A stretch of DNA of 64,000 nucleotides. Source: Diphasiastrum complanatum (lineage: Eukaryota; Streptophyta; Lycopodiopsida; Lycopodiales; Lycopodiaceae). Below, piece after piece: positions 24,070 through 36,739 of the stretch. The translations under genes were made by a program, and so were the position numbers. The notes below the pieces were generated by a model. That model was not told where the DNA came from, did no database searches, and saw nothing but the letters and a program-made list of their open reading frames with translations. The DNA lies in the NCBI GenBank assembly GCA_029204225.1, contig MU832056.1, positions 1-64,000 on the forward strand, in the 5' to 3' direction. Every line of letters starts with the position of its first letter. Position 1 is the first letter of the stretch.

Positions 24070-25040
24070 TCAACTTATATGGGCTAATGTTACTCACAAA
24101 TACTTCTTTGGACATTGGAAACATTTGGCAAATAGACCAAATGAATGCATTGCCCTACAAAGTGTTTTATACTCGCCCACCCTTCAAATCCTACCCCTAC
24201 AATCACCATCAAAACCACAACACATGCATTAATAGCAAACGTTACTCTCCAACTCCTGAAAATCCAAACAGGGGGCTGTTCAACAGCACTCTGCATCCAG
24301 TTAATACAAAACATTCTTTAGTTAAAACCCATGACTAATTTGAATCAAACTTACCATACAACAACATAATAAAATTTAAATAGGATGTCTAGTAGTCAAA
24401 TGCACTGTCATCAATTATCTATATAGACCTATGCACTCTTAAGACAATTTCTTGATGATTTCTACAATGGCATTTTGAAAGCATATCAAAACTTGGCATC
24501 TTCAAATATCCACTAGAACAACATGAAATTTAAAACAAAAGAGGAGGTTTGACTAACATGTAGAGCATGATTACCATTAGGTTTTGTATCTTCATTGCTG
24601 GAAATTCACTTACGTATCAAATTAAACTCATGCAATCAGGCCTGGCAAAATATCACTTCATGTATGTCTAAATCAACCACCTCCTCATCCAACGATGCAC
24701 AATCATCCATGCATAACTATGAGATATTTCAGGACTCATTAATCGTTGGGTGAAAGTGAGGGTACCTGCACCCCCAGTCCCATGAAGAATAATCTCTTGG
24801 GCGATCTCAGTTCCCATAACGACTAAGCTATTCCGTTAGTGAGCTTTTGAATTTCAGAATCAACCGACTTAGTCGCTGCTGCTGCTGCTATGCTACTTCG
24901 TTCAGTTGGAGTTCAGCCCACTCACGAGTACGTGATCTTTGTCGTTCCAAAGTATCCTAATCAGTGAGGCCCACAGCACCGTCTCGAGTCTTCCTCCAGT
25001 CTCCCTCCACAGTGTAGTACTCATTGTACTATACCTGACA
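24070..25040 (-). pseudogene. Truncated inverted LAX paralogue: upstream region fused to last intron and last exon
   Basis: Minus strand. 24106-24290 is a copy of the last exon of the LAX gene: an AG acceptor, then SAVEQPPVWIFRSWRVTFAI and GVGFEGWASIKHFVGQ. One base is missing shortly before the end, relative to the intact gene, so the C terminus is out of frame. Adjacent sequence (24300-24590) matches the last LAX intron at 59745-60011 (TGGATATTTGAAGATGCC, AATCATGCTCTACA). Next, about 24690-25035 matches 41285-41640, the upstream region of the LAX gene (GGGCCTCACTGATTAGG, TTCTCATGGGACTG, TGAAATATTTCAT types). Exons 1-7 and six introns are missing. No start codon or usable ORF remains. This is a host-gene pseudogene from an inverted duplication. 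Confidence 0.85.
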
Positions 25041-25045
25041 ATGGA

Positions 25046-25048
<3 letters not shown>

Positions 25049-25088
<40 letters not shown>

Positions 25089-25105
25089 AGGGGGGGGGGG
25101 GGGGG
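25049..25105. repeat. (GA)n followed by poly(G)
   Basis: About 18 GA units followed by a G-rich run including fifteen consecutive G, at the edge of the LAX pseudogene. Confidence 0.9.
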
Positions 25106-25215
25106 TTTGACGAGATGTCTATGGTAGATGAATGGACAATTTCACGGACAAAATGGGAATTGCTCAATTATCAAGATTTCAACGTGTTGTCAATCATCTC
25201 TCAATCAATCAATCA

Positions 25216-25218
<3 letters not shown>

Positions 25219-25272
<54 letters not shown>
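25219..25272. repeat. (TC)n microsatellite
   Basis: About 27 TC units, preceded by a short AATC tetranucleotide run. Confidence 0.95.
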
Positions 25273-25275
<3 letters not shown>

Positions 25276-25436
25276 ATTAGCTGGGCCACATGACGAGGCT
25301 GCCGATGGTTACTTCTGGTGGGCCAAAATAATGTCTCTGAAGTGAAGGTTGATGGTCTTTAGAGGTCAGAGCCAACCTCTCAAGATAAGAGAAAATATTC
25401 TTAAAATATTTTCTCCTATCTCCTCCATGTGGCTCA

Positions 25437-25565
<129 letters not shown>

Positions 25566-25569
25566 TATT

Positions 25570-26990
25570 CATTCATTCATGATGGTATTGATTTCCAAAC
25601 TCGTCATGTGGACTACTTGCTAACATAACCAGCCTTGTAATGGTGTCAAGCTAGTTGTTAACATAACCATGCAACCTTGTAATGATGTCAACAAGGATCA
25701 CATCAAGTTCCTAACCACGTAGGTGATGGTGTATTGACACAACAATAAAGCATGTGGAAGAATATCATCATGTAACATGTTTGCACATGTACTAAGTGAA
25801 CGTCAAAATCTATGCTATGGTGGGGAAAACTATTACTATAGTCCATAGAAAAAAATCTTGAAAAAACTTAATAATATATTTATCTTTCATCTTATAATTA
25901 GGTAGTTGTTTTTTAAATCATAAAGCTATTAAACATATCACATACACTTTAATCATTTTTCTTTTTTTGAGAATTTTTCTCTTTCCATTTAAAAAGTGAA
26001 AGAAAAAAGTTCCATACCTAGAGCCATATTTCATTTTTTTACTAAATGGTTAAGTTCATTCCATTTATTGTTAATTTCAACTCCAGCGGCTTAACAAAAT
26101 TAATTCCAAAAAATACCAAGAATCTTGTGTGTGTTGATACTTTTCTATTTAGGACTTATGATATAAATCAAAACTTCAATTTCAATCAATACAGAAATAA
26201 ACTTTTATTAAGTTAGAGTGGATAACATAATTAAGAATATGTCTAGATGATGGAAAATGCACAATAAAAAATAGCTTGATAAAAAAACAAGTGAAATGTA
26301 CTAAGTTCTTTTCTTCATACACATCAAGTCAAACTAGAAATCTACATACTCTAATATTATTTTTGTCGGTCATTTTATTTGGACAAAATAACGACAACAT
26401 AATAAACAACACCATATTGAATAGATAATTTTGCATTAGAGGAGTTCCAAGCACCAAAAGGGCCGTTTGTCAAGATGCTTTTATTGACTATTTAACTATT
26501 CAATGTACATGTGGCCCAATAAAGTTTTTACACCTGTGAAGGAACGTAACGTTGTTTGTCGGTCTGAAAAAATTTGGAGTTTTCCGGTAATATTTTTGAA
26601 CATTTCGAAACTCCCGCTGGGCAGGGTCTGGAGTTGTGATTTGACAATACTTTTGCTACCCGCAAGACTCCTAACTGCCCGACTCTTAAAACTTACGGTT
26701 GGTAGTAACATATTTTGAGCAAAGCATAGTTAAATAAACTAACATGTTTTAAAGAGGGCCAATCTGCAAGAAGCTGCAAAACATCATTTACAACAACATC
26801 AGCCATTAAACTACGGATGAGTAGAACAACAATAGATTTTCTAGACATTTTTGATATTTTTATAGAATCATAAGCAATATGTGATCATTCCAATAGATTC
26901 TACGCGAAGAGTAGATTATTTTTGCTTTTTCCCTCATCTCCATCCGAGTTCAAATAAGAAAGTTATGGCTAATCAAAGATTTTAATGATG
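25570..26990. other. AT-rich intergenic sequence
   Basis: No gene. A short AT-poor segment at 26500-26720 shows no recognisable coding family. Confidence 0.5.
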
Positions 26991-26999
26991 TGGCATATC

Positions 27000-29900
27000 G
27001 CCTTGATACCAAACAAGCCATCATGGAGCGATAACAGGGGTCAGCATCTCGAATGCAACCAGTTTGACCACCTGTGACGCACGTTTGAAAGGCAAGATGT
27101 CACGCACACCATTCATTAAAGACTCCTACAGAACGACAAAGATTCTGGAGCTAGTGCATTCGGACATCTGCGGACCATTCAATGTGATCTTAGTAGGAGG
27201 TTCAAAGTATTATATAACCTTCATTGATGATTATAGCAAATTTGTCAGAGTGTATTTTATTTAGAATAAATCTAAAGCACTTGGTAAATTCATAGAATAT
27301 GTGAATTGGACTGAAAGATGTACAGGCAGCAAAGTGAAGCAGATCAGAACAGATCGAGGTGGCGAATACATCTCGAATCACTTTACTGACTTTTGCAATG
27401 ATCGTGGCATCATTCATAGAAGAACTGCAACCTACACACCGCAACACAATGGTGTTGCTGAACAAAAGAACAGGCCCTTCATGGAAGCAGCCAGATGCAT
27501 GATGGCCTATTCCAAAGCTCCAAGGCTACTGTGGGCTGAAGCAGTAGCTACAACTACATACATCCAGAACAGAACAGACAAGTCTGGTATCCCACACACG
27601 ACACCACATGAGCTATGGTGGGGTAGAAAGCCCAACCTGTCTCATGTCAGAATATTTGGCTGTGCAGCATATGCACATATTCCTAACAAGCTTCGCAAGA
27701 AGCTTGATGAGAAAGTCGAGCAAGGATTTCTGGTAGGTTATGACAATAATTCGTCATACTACAGAATCTACATGCCAGACACGAACACTGTGAAAATAGT
27801 GAGGGATTTCAAATTCGACGAGAGCATGACAATGGCCAACGAAGATCTTGTCAGCTACAAAGTTCTGGAGAGACAGTACTATGACCTGCCGCCAACATCA
27901 GAGGGAGTAGAGGATGAACACGAAAACAAAGATTTTCGAGTCGTCTCCCAGTTGAGCGACGAATCAGACGAAGAAAGATTCGAGAGGCAACCTGTCGTCG
28001 CAACTCCTGTAAACCAAGATGGTTCCGGACCGAGCAGAGCAAACAAGGGCAAAGGCATAGGTGTCCCAGGAGGATCTCCTAGAAGGTCGACAAGACCACG
28101 AAGAGCACCAACAAGATATGTGGCAAGCAGCTCAGCTTCCATATCAGAAAATTTCTACGGATTCAGTGGCAAACCATAGACATTCAAGAAATCGATTGAC
28201 AGTCTAGAAAAGGACAGATGGATCCAAGCCATGAACGAAGAGATGGAGTCCATGAGGAAGAACCAGGTATGGACGCTGGAGCCATTACCACATAAGCGCA
28301 AGACTGTCAAGTGCAAATGGGTTTTCAAGCTCAAATACGGACCAGATGGGAACATCACAAAATACAAGACAAGACTGGTAGCGAAGGGATTTTCTCAGAG
28401 ATATGGTATTGACTACTCTGAAACCTTCTCTCCTGTCATTAAGCATTCGTCCCTATGTCTATTATTTGCATATGCAGTAGCTTATGACCTCAAGATCGAC
28501 ATTGTGGATGAGAGGACAGCCTTCTTCCATGGCGAACTAGACGAAGAGGTCTATATGGATCAATCCCCAGGATATGTCTCAAATTCACTTTCTGACTATG
28601 CATGCGGAATGCATAGAAGCATCTACGGTCTGAAAGAATCAGCCTGACAATGGTACAAGAAGAAAGATCAAGCCCTGAAATAATTAGGATTCAAGTCTCT
28701 ATTGGCTGATTCCAATGTATATGTCAGAGTTACAGATGGGTAGATCATCATTGTGGCTGTATATGTACACGACACTCTGATACTTTGCAGGAGTGAACAG
28801 CTAATCACTGAAGTGAAGACAAACATCTCGAAACATTTCGAGATCGTGGATCTGGGAGAAGCCAAGTGTTACCTAGGCTTAAAAATTGAAAGGGACTATG
28901 AGGGAGGTAAGTTATACCTTCACCAGTCCAGATACACCCAGAAGATCCTAGAGGAGTTTGGGATGCTGAACTGCAAAGGAGCGAATACTCCAATGCTCGC
29001 AGGGACGGTGCTGACAAACGATGACTGTCCGAAGACTGAGAAAGAGAGAGAACAGATGCAGCTCACACCTTACAGGAAGCTGATAGGATCACTGATGTAC
29101 CTTGCAGACAACACATGCCCTGATATTGCTTATGCAATATTCAGGATGAGCCAATTCTGCACGAATCCAGGCTCGACACATTGGAAGATTGCAAAATGAA
29201 TTTTGCAATATCTTCAATTAACGAGTAATTATGGCATGTGCTATTGTCGTGATGTAGATTTCAGAATACTTTCATACAACAATGCTAGCTGGGCATCTCT
29301 CAAGGATGAATGTAAAAGCATCTCAGGAGGGTGCACCATCACATCAGGAGCAGCAGTTCTCTAGGTCAGCAAGAAGCAGACCATCGTGGCCCAGTCATCT
29401 TCTGAAGCAGAATATGTTGCAGCAGCAAAGATGGCCAATGAGATAATCTGGCTAAGATAGTTCCTGGACGAATTGGGCAAAATAAGGAACGAGCCTATGG
29501 TCTTGCAAATGGACAACACCTCTGCAATACACCTAACGAAAGAGCCCGTGTTCCATTTTAGAACGAAGCACATTGCGATCAAGTACCACTTGATCAGGAA
29601 TCTAATTGAAAAGAAGATGCTGCAGACCACCTTCATCAGAACGAAAGACATGGTTGCTGACATCTTCACCAAAGCCCTAGACAAAGGACTCTTTGAGAGA
29701 TAGAGGAATAGTCTCAAGATCGTAAAGCTATCATGCTTTGAGAGAGAGCTGAAGAAACAAAACGTTTCTGTTTACAAAGCATCTTCTAAAGACACTTATC
29801 TCCATAATGAAGTATTTAGCCTCATTGGATCTGAGATTAGCATGGTAAACAAGCATGAAGATATGATGCAAACACTTTGTTATTATAGCATGCATAGTCA

Positions 29901-30289
29901 TGCCAATTTGGAAAAGTCTAATTCTCTAGATCATGGTAACATGATGTTAGATCTTTGTGATCCTAATAAGTCAAGAAGAAATCTTTATTTTCTCATGGAG
30001 GAGCATGAACATGAAGAAGGAGCAAGCCTCAAAGTCAAGCATCTACATGAAATTTGGAAGGAGGATCAATTTCGAAGATGCTAGGATGGTGCAAAGCTCT
30101 CAAGTTCATCAAAGATGTCAACATCAAAGAAGCACTATCATGGATATGGCGATTTCAGGTCAACATCAAGCTCATTGGCTGATCTTCACACCTTTTGAAC
30201 TAGAAAAGACCAATTCAGCCCATGGAGTCAAGTTCAAGATCATCATGTTTTCCATCAAGCTAAATTTACCAAGCCAGATTTTTGAGGAG
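27000..30289 (+). mobile_element. Copia LTR retrotransposon A, 5'-truncated (integrase, RT, RNase H, 3' region)
   Basis: Ty1/Copia order on the plus strand: integrase (27060-27850; LVHSDICGP, FIDDYSKFVRVYF, RTDRGGEYIS, TPQHNGVAEQKNR), then RT (28200-29200; KCKWVFKLKYGPDG, KTRLVAKGFSQRYGIDYSET, YVHDTLI), then RNase H (about 29240-29700; SSSEAEYVAAAK, ADIFTKAL). A 580-bp tail follows, then a polypurine tract TTTGAGGAG at 30281-30289. Gag, protease and the 5' LTR are not present. The element is broken in several places and is older than element B, which sits inside its 3' LTR. Confidence 0.9.
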
Positions 30290-30702
30290 TGTGAAAAATG
30301 CAAAAATAAGCTTGGTAGAGGCCAAAAGTCTTGTATATAGATAAACACACATGTGTGGAGCCTGTTCCCACGTGTGAAACTAGTATACTTGTCATGTACC
30401 ATAATCATATAGGACGTACATATGATTTAATTCAAGTTCTAGTGGCTAAAAAGGCCAAAAACTAGTTTTCTAGACATATGACACATGGCATCAATCTATT
30501 GATTGCATGATCCACATCCTTTGGTTAGGTGTCATATCCGATGTGTAGAGGACAGCTCACACATGTGGAATAAGCTGAAGTAGGCGAATTTTGAGTTCTA
30601 GAAGATTTCCAAGTAGATCTCCATATAGAAGGAAAATAGACCAAAAGTGCTCAAAATAGAAGGTTTTGTCCAAGTGTCAGTTTTGCATGATGAATCATCA
30701 TA

Positions 30703-31217
30703 TGACAAATACAGATCCTAAGTGGATCTAAACTCCAAGATCATTGGCTTGAATGCTTGCACTCCAAACTACATAAGCTAGGAATTGGCAACACATTCTA
30801 TGCTACCTAGAATGCAAAGAACTTGATCAAAAAGCATTTATCACAAATGGAAACTTCCATAAACATCAAGTGCGGCCCAAAATAGCATTATACAGTCCAT
30901 AATACATCAGCCTACCACTTTTGGAAAGCACCTAAGATCATACACAATAGCTTGAAGACAATACACACAACAATGCTCTCAATGGAGGAAGAAACAATGA
31001 CAATGATCTATTGATCTCAATGAAGCATACAAAAGGTTTCTCCAACCTGTTCTCCACGACTTCCCTACTATTTATGGATGAGGAAGATGACTCTCTCTCC
31101 TCTCTCTAGAAGGTACTTGACCCTAGATATTCCATATATAGGAAAAATAGCTAAAAATGGCTTATATGACCAAAATACATCAAAATGGTCTCATTTTGAA
31201 GGGTATGAAGTTTGACA
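30703..31217 (-). repeat. Copia B 3' LTR
   Basis: 515 bp, near-identical to 35765-36286. Confidence 0.9.
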
Positions 31218-34200
31218 CTAGGATCTTGCAATGAGCCTCACTAGGATCTTGCATAAATTGACTTAGTTTACCAACCACAAAGCTTAGATAAGGTCTTGTG
31301 ATGGTTAACCATATAAGAGATCCTATTAGCTTTCTATAGAGAGTAATGTCCTTGAAGGATCTTTCATCACTTCTTGTAGTTAGCTTTACATTTGATTCCA
31401 TAGGAGTAGAAACAACTTTACAATCTTCCATATGAAACCTTTTTAGAATAGAGTTAACATACTTTTCTTGACATATGAATGTAGATTTAGAAGTTCTAAT
31501 AATCTCTATTCCTAAGATATAATGAAGTTTACCAAGATCTTGAATTTCAAACTCTCTTTTGAGTGCCATCTTGATTTCATCTATATCTAGATTGTTACCA
31601 CCACTTAAGATAATGTCATCAACATAGATCAAAAGTAAAGTGATATCATTTTCATTCAATCTAAAGTAGAGAGAATGATCATACTCACTCATAACAAAGT
31701 TTTGAGAAAGTAAGAAGGAATTGAGCTTAGCATACCAACTCCTTGGTGCTTGCTTTAGCCCATACAAACTCTTTTCGAGATAGCACACATGATTAGGCTC
31801 ATCATGTGAAACATAGCCCTCGGGTTGCTCCATGTAAATATCTTCTTCAAGATCACCATTCAAGAAGGCATTAGTAACATCCATTTGCCACATATCCCAA
31901 TCATAAAGAGTTGCAAGAGAGATTAGGATTCGAATAGTTACCATCTTTGCCACGGGTGCAAAGGTCTCATCATAGTCAATACCATATTCTTGAGCATACC
32001 CCTTTGCCACCAACCTTGCCTTGTACTTGTTGATTGATCCATCTTGATTTGTCTTGATCTTGAAGATCCACTTACAACCAATTGCCTTCTTGTCCTTTGG
32101 AAGCTTTACCAACCTCCATGTGTTGCTTTTGATGAGTGCTTGATGCTCATGATCCATGGCTTGGATCCATTCCTTCTTTTGAATTGCTTCACCTACACAA
32201 GTTGGTTCATCAAAAGAGGTAAGAAAAGCAAGGTTAGAGTTGTCCACCACTTGCTTTCCTTTTTCATCATAGGTTAGCCTTGATGGCTTAGCCCTTTGCC
32301 TTTGAGTCTTCCTTGAAGTTTGCTTTGGAGTGGCATCTCCATCTTCATCCAAGACATCTTGCACATCATGATGATTAGTAGGCACATCAACATCAACATC
32401 AACAACATTGGAAACATTCTCTTCATGAAAGATGACATCCCTACTTATGACAACTTTCTTTGTAGAAGGAATGTACACTTTTTAAGCCTTGCTTACTTCA
32501 CTATAGCCAACAAACACACCCTTCTTTGATGAAGGATCTTCTTTAGTTCTATCATCAAGTGTGATATTGACAAAACATGTACATCCAAAGATCCTACAAT
32601 GCTTGACACTCGGCCTTCTACCATAAAGAACCTCATGAGGAGTTTTACCATCCAAGGAAGCACTTGTCCATCTATTACATAGATAGTTAGCACATGCTAA
32701 AGCTTCCCCCCAAAAAGACTTAGCAAGATTAGCATGTAGTCTCATTGCCTTGGCACATTCACAAAGGGTTCTATTCTTCCTCTCGGCCACTCCATTCTGT
32801 TGTGGAGTCCTAGGACTAGACATCTCCCTCTTAATCCCATGTGCTATACAAAAGTCTTTGAACCTATTTGAGGTGTATTCCCCTCCATTATCAGATCTTA
32901 AGCATTTGATCTTTGTATTGAATTGGTTTTCCATTTCATTCTTGAACTTGACAAATGCAGCAAACACTTCATCCTTACTTTTAAGAAGATAGATCCAAGT
33001 ATACCTACTAAAGTCATCAATGAAAGTTGCATACATCTTTGCCCCACCATTGCTAGTTGTACTAGAAGAATGAATATCAGAATGCACAAGTTGAAAAGCT
33101 TCTTTAGATCTAGAAGTAGATCTAGAATAAGCAAGTCTATGAGATTTGGACAAGGCACAATGTTCACAAACACTATTGTTTGCAACAAGACTTTTAGGGA
33201 GACCAAGAACAAGCTCTTTCTTTGCCATTACCTCCAAAGATTTGAAGTTGGGATGGCCCAACCTCTTGTGCCAAACTTCTTGGTTTGTCAATTGCTCCCT
33301 AGCCATACATCCTTCATGATTAGAGATCACACATGCATCAAGCTTGAAAAGTTTACCATGCCTCCTACCTTGAGCAATCAAGGATCCACATTTACTTATC
33401 AAACATGCATCTCCAATGAACTCCACATCAAGTCCTTTGTCAATCATTTGACTTACACTAAGCAAATTCTTAGTGATTGAAGGAATGTACAAAACATTTT
33501 CAAGATTTGCTTTCCTATTTGTTGAAAGGGAAATAGGAATAGTGCCTATGCCTTTGATGTCACATTGACCATCATTTGCAGTGTAGATGATGTTACCTTC
33601 TCCCTCATAAGACAATAAGGATGTAAAGTATTCCTTATGTCTTGTCATGTGAGATGAGGCTCCACTATCAATCCACCAAGGATCATTATCATCTATGTTG
33701 GCTAACAAACTTGAAGTCATAACAAGTGATTCACATGTGTTATGTTCTTCCTCATCTATTGTAAGATTTCCTTGTCTCTCTCCTTGCTCTCTTTTCTTCT
33801 TATAACATTCATTTGCAAAATGACCTTTTATCCCACAATAAAAGCACTTGAACTTTGACTTATTGTTCTTAGTAGAAGAGGAAGAGGAAGAGTGATCATC
33901 ATGATCAAAGTTACCACCTTTGGACCATTTCCCTTTGCCTTTACCTTTGCCCTTGAATTTGCCTTTTGTGAAGAAAGCCTCTTCACCTCCACCTTGCAAG
34001 GATGCACCATCAAGCTTTGATTGCAACCTATGTTCTTCAGCCAATAAGATTTCTTGCAAGTCAACCACACTTGGCAAGACTCTTTGAATGGAAAAACTTT
34101 GCACAAGGTTAGCATGTTCATTTAGCAAACCATTCAACATAACTTGGACTATTTCACCATCTTTTATGTTCTCATCAATGCATGCTAAATCATCACTTAG

Positions 34201-34599
34201 GGACTTAACTCTCAAGATAAATGCATGAGCACTTTCACCCTCTCTTTGCCTACTAGAAAATATTTGTCTCCTTAGGGTCAATACCCTAGATGTGGACTTT
34301 GATTCAAAGAGCTTCTTTAAGGCATTCCATGCCTCACTTGCACTTTGACACTTTCCAACTTCCTTGAGAAGTTCATTTGTAACATTCATTTTAATGATAT
34401 GAAGAGCCCTTTTGGCCTTCTTATCAAACCTTTGTTGCTCTTGAAGTGTGAGAGGTCTCTCTTCAATTTCTGCAACTATGTCCATGAGTTCATTCAACTC
34501 AAGTAAGGACTCCATCCTCACTTTCCAAGTAGAGTAGTTTGATGAACTCAACCTTTCACTAGACTCTAGCATGATCCCACCATTGGAAGCCATGATTCT

Positions 34600-35764
34600 A
34601 ATGTTTCTTCAACTTTTAGGTTCTGTCCTAAAGCACTTGGCACTCACTTTTCTCTCAACAAATGATAGATAAAGAGATCTATGAAGATTTAGGACCCTAA
34701 AACACTTCTATCTTGAACCTAGATGGTTTCCAAGATAGAAAGGAAGATTGAAACACATGCAACACTTTGCACACACTAAGAATGGATTACAAAATCAAAC
34801 CAACCTGAACACACTCTTGCTTAAGCTCTCAAACTTTCCAGCAAGTGACCAAATCAAGTTATGGTGTGAAGAGTTACTTGCATTCTTAGAAAATACCCAA
34901 AACTAGGATGCCAAGATTACCTAGTAATGAACAAACTTGATCAACATATGATCAACACACTAAGATATTGATTCAACCTGTAAAACCACATGTAAACCAC
35001 ACTTCTAAAAGTTTATAAACTCCAGCAAGTGATAAATACAAGATTTAGAGGTGAATGAATGAGCACACTTAGTGAATCACAAGACTAGCTTCACTATCTT
35101 GTCAAATCTTGGTGTTTAGATGTAGATCTAAGATCACTTCACATGAGAATGTTCCTCAACCTGTTAAGAACCTGAAAACACACTTGCATAATGGTTAACA
35201 CCTTCCAGCAAATGCTCCAATCAAATTACATAAGGAGAGCTACTTACATGCTCAACAAAGTACACCAAAATTTATGCCAAAATTGATGACAATCTTTACA
35301 ATATGCTCTTCACAATGGAGCTTACAATATGTTCACCCAAAAAAGGGGATCTTTCATCCAAATGGGAGCTTTGCTCAGCCTTTAGGAGAATTACAACTCA
35401 CTCAAAAGAGCATTTGTCATCCACTTAAGGAGAAGTTTCATCCACTTAAGGAGAGTGTTCATCCAAGAATGGAGATTGTCAACAATAGGATTGAAAAGAA
35501 CATTGTTAGTATTGAATATGCACAAGCCTCACAATCACAAATGATTAGGTGTTATGATCTGATCCAAAATAGTTTCTTTTCAGCCTCTGATCTTCAATAG
35601 ACCTGAAATATGCTTTTGATCCACAAGTTCAACTCACAAAACAAAGGTTAGTAAGATTTGATCAACAAAGCAATGCAAAATCATGCTAGAACTTGATCAA
35701 ACATCTAAATATCACCAAAAATGGAATACTTACTGTAAATAGAAGCCAACCAGCTCTGATACCA
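34600..35764 (-). other. Long leader of Copia B with a ~183-bp triplication
   Basis: The word CCAGCAARTG recurs near 34838, 35022 and 35205 with similar neighbours (CCTGAAAACACAC/CCTGTAAAACCACA, CTTGCATTC/CTTACATGC), so three decayed tandem units form most of the 5' leader. The stretch 35300-35480 has short ATCCACTTAAGGAGA repeats. No coding region. Confidence 0.55.
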
Positions 35765-36286
35765 TGTGAAAAATACAGATCCTAAGTGGATCTAAACTCC
35801 AAGATCATTGGCTTGAATGCTTGCACTCCAAACTACATAAGCTAGGAATTGGCAACACATTCTATGCTACCTAGAATGCAAAGAACTTGATCAAAAAGCA
35901 TTTATCACAAATGGAAACTTCCATAAACATCAAGTGCGGCCCAAAATAGCATTATACAGTCCATAATACATCAGCCTACCACTTTTGGAAAGCACCTAAG
36001 ATCATACACAATAGCTTGAAGACAATACACACAACAATGCTCTCAATGGAGGAAGAAACAATGACAATGATCTATTGATCTCAATGAAGCATACAAAAGG
36101 TTTCTCCAACCTGTTCTCCACGACTTCCCTACTATTTATGGATGAGGAAGATGACTCTCTCTCCTCTCTCTAGAAGGTACTTGACCCTAGATATTCCATA
36201 TATAGGAAAAATAGCTAAAAATGGCTTATATGACCAAAATACATCAAAATGGTCTCATTTTGAAGGGTATGAAGTTTGACACTTCA
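35765..36286 (-). repeat. Copia B 5' LTR
   Basis: 522 bp in direct orientation with the left copy, followed on its internal side by the tRNA-iMet primer site. Confidence 0.9.
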
Positions 36287-36518
36287 TCATACTGAAAAAA
36301 TACAGTAAATAAAAACATTGTGGCCTGGTTCACACGTGTGAAACTCCAGAACCAAAACTATTTACAATTTTAGCCAATTTAGGCCTCAAACTAGCTAGGA
36401 AATGTTGACAATTTTCACACTAACTACACCTATCACATAGCTATTAACTAGACCCACATACCTGCACCTAATGGCTAGTTTATCTACTCCTCATTCAAAA
36501 TATTCAACCTATACAGCC

Positions 36519-36638
<120 letters not shown>

Positions 36639-36739
36639 GACCTCCCACTCAACTCATTCTCCATATTGACATAGGCAATCTTCCCTCTATATTATACACT
36701 CCCTAACTCAAGACCAGACACTTTGTCTTTTCATAGATC

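Larger units (their letters stand above)
30703..36286 (-). mobile_element. Copia LTR retrotransposon B, nested, young, minus strand
   Basis: LTRs at 30703-31217 and 35765-36286 read as identical apart from their extreme edges, so the insertion is recent. The target duplication TCATA is at 30698-30702 and 36287-36291. The primer site TGGTATCAGAGC (minus strand) abuts the right LTR at about 35753-35764. The coding region 31180-34593 holds gag (33700-34593), a CCHC zinc knuckle CFYCGIKGHFANEC, protease WWIDSGASSHMT, GAG-pre-integrase and integrase (HSDIHS, FIDDFSRYTWIY, RSDNGGEY, TPQQNGVAERKNR), and RT (KCKWIFKIK-type block, TNAFLNGDLEEDIYMEQPEG, YVDDIILSG). The 3' end of pol including RNase H is not seen. 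The element looks young but not whole, with about two breaks. Confidence 0.93.
30290..36419 (+). mobile_element. 3' LTR of Copia A, split by nested Copia B
   Basis: The LTR starts TGTGAAAAATGC at 30290 directly after the polypurine tract and ends ATTTTCACA at 36419, giving matching TGTGAAAA/TTTTCACA termini. It is interrupted by element B (30703-36286) and its 5-bp target duplication; without these it is about 541 bp. The block ACACATGTGTGGAGC recurs in the LTR at 61.1 kb. Confidence 0.8.

Noticed and set aside
26496-26718. Paired 71-codon frames on both strands
   Set aside because: Mutually antisense, no recognised motif, and no supporting context.
32923-33480. 185-codon plus-strand frame inside Copia B
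   Set aside because: Antisense shadow of the gag-pol coding region.
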